Shown one piece after another: positions 2,181-5,310 of a stretch of 5,310 nucleotides of DNA (position 1 is the stretch's first letter; each line of letters begins with the position of its first letter). A program made the translations under genes and the position numbers. Source of the stretch: Deltaproteobacteria bacterium (GTDB lineage: Bacteria; Desulfobacterota; Desulfobacteria; Desulfobacterales; ETH-SRB1); contig DAOUSD010000155.1 of the NCBI GenBank assembly GCA_030627405.1, forward strand, positions 1 through 5,310, read 5' to 3'. Below the pieces are notes generated by a model. It did no database searches and was not told the DNA's origin. It saw nothing but the letters and a program-made list of their open reading frames with translations.

Positions 2181-4835
2181 ATGAAACGATTTGTATTTTG
2201 GAAGGTAATTGCGAGAGTTTTATTTTTTACTATAGCAACTTCGCTATTTTTATTTGGTATAAATACGCACTTATATGCGGCTTGTGATCGAACGCAATGT
2301 GATCTTGAGATTAATAATCCTATTTTAAATGACGGTAATAATAATGATGGATGGATTAATAATGATGAAGATTTTTACTACACTGATGGCTCTAATAGTA
2401 ACGCTAAAGCTTCATGGATTTTTCCAGAATGTAAAAAATCTGGAAAATATAGAATTTTAATTGAAGTACCCGAAAGCAATAATCATAGTTCTGGTTCAGT
2501 TTCTTATCGGATTTATAAGAATAACCAAAACTTGAAAGATTGTAATGTAAATCAGGTCTCATTCTATGGATACGTTTCATTAGGAGATTCCGTAAACACT
2601 CATCATCTCTATAAATTAGAAGAAGATGACATTGTCAAAATAGAGTTTACTACTGACAAAGCTAATGTTGCTGTTGGTAAAGCCATGCTTTCACAAATTG
2701 AAGATTTTTCTTTAGATATCAATCAATATTCACAGGCAGATTCTAGATGGCGTTGTAAAAAGCTTTCTGGTGCTTCTTCTGAATCCGATGCTGACTGTAC
2801 TGGCGATTATAGCCCTAGTTTATGCGATTATCTTGACAACGCCGGGGCAATGGGTTGTTGGGGATGTACAACATGTGCTTTTACAAGTGCTCTTTCATAC
2901 TATGGAGTCACTACAGTGAATATAAATGGGGAAACGAAACCCATAAATCCACGTAGGATTGCAGCAATAATTGATGGTAAAAATGGCTATAATGAAGATA
3001 ATATGTCATGGCTGAATGCGTATGACGCTATGGATGATTTGAAAGAAGGGATAGAATTTGAACATCAAGATCCTGACGATTACAATCGACCGGAACTTGT
3101 TGATGTTAATGGTGATGGTGTTACGAATAAACATGCAGTTTGGTATGAAATAGAACGTAATATAAAAAAAGGTTATCCGGTAGTTATCAAAACCGAATAT
3201 AGCCCAGGGGTCTATCATTGGGTTCTAATTAAAGGAATCAGAGTAGTAACTGACAATGATGTTACTTTCTATATTTGTGATTCCTTTCCCCCTCATCATA
3301 GCGACCTAAAAAGTTTTAATGATATAATATTAAGATATCTTGTTGTTACTGAGCCTAAATTGATTGATGTTGCTTTGATAATCGATTCCAGTGGCAGTAT
3401 GACATGGAATGACCCGCAAAACCTGAGAAAAGAAGCAGCAAAAATATTTGTCGATACAGCCCAAAATAATGACCAGATAGCTATCGTAGATTTTGATTCC
3501 TGGTCATATCTTCGTTGGCCGCTGCAGCCCTTAACTGAAAACAGGGACAGCATAAAATCAGCCGTTGATCTCATTAACAGTTCAGGAGGCACGAGTCTTA
3601 GCGCTGGACTGATAGAAGGATACAATCAGTTAAATTCATCAACGCAGACTTACAAAAAGGCCGCTGTTTTTTTAACTGACGGTGTGGGCTCTTATAACAA
3701 TGAAGCAGAGCTTTATAAAAATTATTGCTGGCCTATCTATACCATCGGGCTTGGATACAGCACCAATCCCGCACTTTTGCAGAGCATAGCCGATACAACA
3801 GGCGGTGAATATTTTGCCTTAACCGATCCAAACCAGCTGCAAAATGTCTATTTTGAAATAGCAGCGCAGATTTCAGGAGGCAATGTTCTTGCCAGTGAAA
3901 GCTCTCTTATGTCCACCGGGGACACCTACATTGCTTCGGTTGCAGTTCCTACTGGACAGCAGTCAGCAACTTTTTTAACAACCTGGCCTGGCAGTGATGT
4001 AAATACAACTCTTACTGCGCCAAACGGAACCGAGATTACACCTGCCACCAGCGATCCGAACATATATTATGCCAAAGGCTTAACATATGAACTTTACCGC
4101 ATTACAAATCCGGAAGCTGGAAACTGGACAGCAAATCTTTACGGAACAAATTTGGCGCCTCAAGGGGAAACGGTTAATATTAGTGTTTCCAGTGTTGGCC
4201 CGCCAGCTCCGCAGGATACAACCCCGCCGGTTATAACCACTTCTAACCCAATAGACGGCAAAACATATTTTAATCAACTGCCGACCACCTTCAGCTTTAC
4301 CATAGAAGATCCTGAAACAGCCGTAACCAGCCAAACCGCTCTGTTAAACGGTAGCCCAATCAACAACAACGATAATATCTTACTAACCCAATTAGGAGAA
4401 AATGTTTTAACAATTACTGCTACCAATGAGGCGAATTTAACCAGCGAACTAAGCATAACTTTCTATGTTAACCATTTTAGCTGGCTACCGCCTATCAAAT
4501 ACGAGAAAGGCTCAGCCACTAAAACCATAACTTATGTTGCCCGGGCAAATTCCACCTTACCAATAAAGTTCGCCATTTTTGACACCAACAACTCCTTTGT
4601 AGAAAACACTACAGTTAAGGTAGTGGTTGAAGGCACTACTGCCCAGTTTACTCATGGTGAGGGCGACACCAATATTAGAATTAACCAAGAAGAAGGGGAA
4701 GACCCGCTGTACATTGTCAACCTCCATACTAACTTTAACAAATGTGATTACGGGTTAGAGGCAGGCAATGAATATAATCTGACGGTCTACTTTAATGATA
4801 TTTTAGCAGCCAGTACCAAATTAAGAATTGAGTGA
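2181..4835 (+). CDS. secreted multidomain protein: golvesin-like, C39-like peptidase, VWA, Ig-like and PxKF domains
   Basis: The 884-residue product starts at ATG 2181. Residues 1-33/34 form a signal peptide (K2, R3, K8, R12, hydrophobic core, LYA-A cleavage). Residues ~36-172 resemble the golvesin-type carbohydrate-binding sandwich (SGKYRILIEVPES, LYKLEEDDIVKIEFTTDK). Residues ~175-390 resemble C39-type papain-fold peptidases: QYSQADSRW, likely nucleophile C229 in GCTTCAFTSALSYYG, H346 in GVYHWVLIKG and D367 in ICDS. A DVNGDGVTN calcium-type loop starts at D308. Residues ~394-565 are a von Willebrand A domain with complete MIDAS: D402, S404, S406, T471, D500. Then come a beta-rich segment (~570-672), an Ig-like region (~680-763) and a C-terminal PxKF domain (LPIKFAIFD at 793-801). 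It should act outside the cytoplasm in adhesion, matrix binding or processing; the substrate is unknown. Six cysteines crowd residues 192-232. The first ~1.2 kb is more AT-rich than the rest. A C35 lipoprotein is possible but the lipobox is poor. Confidence 0.93.
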   Translation: MKRFVFWKVIARVLFFTIATSLFLFGINTHLYAACDRTQCDLEINNPILNDGNNNDGWINNDEDFYYTDGSNSNAKASWIFPECKKSGKYRILIEVPESNNHSSGSVSYRIYKNNQNLKDCNVNQVSFYGYVSLGDSVNTHHLYKLEEDDIVKIEFTTDKANVAVGKAMLSQIEDFSLDINQYSQADSRWRCKKLSGASSESDADCTGDYSPSLCDYLDNAGAMGCWGCTTCAFTSALSYYGVTTVNINGETKPINPRRIAAIIDGKNGYNEDNMSWLNAYDAMDDLKEGIEFEHQDPDDYNRPELVDVNGDGVTNKHAVWYEIERNIKKGYPVVIKTEYSPGVYHWVLIKGIRVVTDNDVTFYICDSFPPHHSDLKSFNDIILRYLVVTEPKLIDVALIIDSSGSMTWNDPQNLRKEAAKIFVDTAQNNDQIAIVDFDSWSYLRWPLQPLTENRDSIKSAVDLINSSGGTSLSAGLIEGYNQLNSSTQTYKKAAVFLTDGVGSYNNEAELYKNYCWPIYTIGLGYSTNPALLQSIADTTGGEYFALTDPNQLQNVYFEIAAQISGGNVLASESSLMSTGDTYIASVAVPTGQQSATFLTTWPGSDVNTTLTAPNGTEITPATSDPNIYYAKGLTYELYRITNPEAGNWTANLYGTNLAPQGETVNISVSSVGPPAPQDTTPPVITTSNPIDGKTYFNQLPTTFSFTIEDPETAVTSQTALLNGSPINNNDNILLTQLGENVLTITATNEANLTSELSITFYVNHFSWLPPIKYEKGSATKTITYVARANSTLPIKFAIFDTNNSFVENTTVKVVVEGTTAQFTHGEGDTNIRINQEEGEDPLYIVNLHTNFNKCDYGLEAGNEYNLTVYFNDILAASTKLRIE

Positions 4836-4867
4836 TATCCGGCCGCCCTTAAATTTTATCAGCATCG

Positions 4868-4905
4868 CAAAAAGCGAGGTATTTTATACCTTGCTTTTTG
4901 TTATA
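4868..4905 (+). terminator. intrinsic terminator of the large gene
   Basis: Bases 4868-4882 pair with 4886-4900 (15 pairs, one G-U) around TTT. The GC part (GCGAGGTAT/ATACCTTGC) runs into TTTTTGTT. It begins 33 bases after the TGA stop. The A-run on its left side could make it act for minus-strand transcripts too. Confidence 0.85.
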
Positions 4906-4952
4906 AAAAACGAGGGTTTGGGGACAAATGAAAGTAAAAACACCTGGGTCAC

Positions 4953-4967
4953 AATGGGTTACCCATT
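4953..4967. promoter_or_regulatory. perfect 15-bp dyad
   Basis: AATGGGT (4953-4959) and ACCCATT (4961-4967) are exact reverse complements around one central T, the same odd-centred geometry as the dyad at 1540-1566. No gene start follows closely. It may be a protein-binding site or chance. Confidence 0.25.
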
Positions 4968-5000
4968 AAAGCGCGAGTCAAGAAAAAAAACACCGATTCT

Positions 5001-5081
5001 CCCCGTTCCTAAATTGCGCTTTGCTTAAAACCCTTACGGGGTATCCACTTGACGCAAGTGACCACAACATATAGTATGTTG
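5001..5081 (+). other. three successive small inverted repeats before the transposase remnant
   Basis: CCCCGT (5001-5006) pairs with ACGGGG (5036-5041); CACTTG (5046-5051) with CAAGTG (5055-5060) around ACG; and CAACATA (5065-5071) with TATGTTG (5075-5081) around TAG. No open frame with a ribosome binding site accompanies them, and nothing else is supportable between the terminator and this point. They may be the remains of a mobile-element end or a short structured RNA. Confidence 0.35.
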
Positions 5082-5099
5082 GTCCATGGAAAACAAACA

Positions 5100-5310
5100 A
5101 GGACCTATAGCTCATCGGGTGCCAGGCTTATTCCGTTTGTGTGTGATTTCGTCGAGCCGGGTTCGGTGATTTTAACTGACGGCTGGAGCGGCTACAACCA
5201 TCTGCCAAAGCACGGATATATTCGTAACAAGACGATACTTTCAAACACTGGAGACACAGCTAACGTGGCAATATCAAGTGTGCATCGAGTTTCATCCTTG
5301 CTTAAGCGGT
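5100..5310 (+). pseudogene. IS1595-type (ISXO2-like) transposase, N-terminus missing, runs off right edge
   Basis: The frame is open from 5013 (after TAA 5010-5012) to the window end; recognisable homology starts near 5100. It reads ARLIPFVCDFVEPGS, VILTDGWSGYNHLPKHGY, then VHRVSSLLKR at the edge. This is the C-terminal half of the ISXO2-like catalytic domain: EPGSxxxTDGWxGYxxL holds the second catalytic Asp (codon 5178-5180), and VHxVxSLLKRW normally leads into LGTHQG. The zinc ribbon and first catalytic Asp, expected about 100-200 residues earlier, are absent: upstream sequence is small hairpins and stops in all frames. The in-frame ATG at 5076 has no ribosome binding site. It is therefore a 5'-truncated, probably inactive copy; its 3' end is not visible. 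Confidence 0.78.

Noticed and set aside
2161..2184. Tiny upstream ORF (MYEKEIT) overlapping the large gene's start as ATGA, and MKRR at 2165
   Set aside because: There is no ribosome binding site for either ATG; the overlap follows from the AAAAGGAGATAACATGA sequence itself.
3006..3625. Minus-strand open frames inside the large gene
   Set aside because: They are antisense shadows of a gene with signal peptide, intact MIDAS and continuous domain homology.
4828..5028. 66-codon frame overlapping the end of the large gene
   Set aside because: It runs through the intrinsic terminator, has no convincing ribosome binding site and gives an unremarkable peptide.
1..5310. CRISPR array, tRNA or rRNA genes
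   Set aside because: No regularly spaced repeats, no cloverleaf with CCA-type acceptor and no rRNA core sequence were seen.

Overview
The window looks like an accessory, transposon-littered stretch of an AT-rich Gram-negative (diderm) bacterial chromosome. The diderm call rests on a BamE/SmpA-type outer-membrane lipoprotein with a clear lipobox. I cannot name the species. The mix of a GTCATTTCGAGC-type dispersed repeat, a Phd/YefM antitoxin, IS1595-type transposase debris and a secreted PxKF-type multidomain protein is of a kind I associate with environmental lineages such as Desulfobacterota or Omnitrophota, but that is inference.

Layout. 1-328: no secure gene; a 102-bp inverted-repeat element (36-137, flanked by TA) and a remnant of a dispersed palindromic repeat (207-233). 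329-778 (-): small outer-membrane lipoprotein. 890-1201 (-): Phd/YefM-type antitoxin with no recognisable toxin; its start is moved to the ATG at 1201 because the ribosome binding site overlaps the longer GTG start. 1218-1419: a MITE-like element with 22-bp terminal inverted repeats and a CTAAG target duplication, inserted almost against the antitoxin's ribosome binding site. 1420-1730: AT-rich DNA holding a perfect 27-bp dyad, a sigma70-like promoter, a 19-codon ORF and a terminator-like hairpin, together resembling a very small transcription unit. 1730-2180: a locally GC-rich patch with broken minus-strand coding debris (a possible transposase zinc ribbon), an alternative 49-codon plus-strand ORF, and three structures just ahead of the large gene (13-bp hairpin, 13-nt tandem repeat, GAAA-capped hairpin). 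2181-4835 (+): an 884-residue secreted protein with a golvesin-like sandwich, C39-like cysteine peptidase fold, von Willebrand A domain with intact MIDAS, Ig-like region and C-terminal PxKF domain. 4868-4900: its intrinsic terminator. 4901-5099: dyads and small hairpins. 5100-5310 (+): C-terminal part of an IS1595/ISXO2-like transposase, lacking its N-terminal half and running off the right edge.

How it fits together. The genes do not form one pathway. The lipoprotein and antitoxin are on the minus strand; the large gene is monocistronic on the plus strand, with its own ribosome binding site and terminator. The most noteworthy gene is the secreted peptidase-like/VWA protein, whose first 1.2 kb is clearly more AT-rich than the rest, as if two sources had been joined at the peptidase/VWA boundary. 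The most noteworthy non-coding signals are the MITE next to the antitoxin, the dyad-promoter-hairpin unit at 1540-1720, and the structured leader of the large gene.
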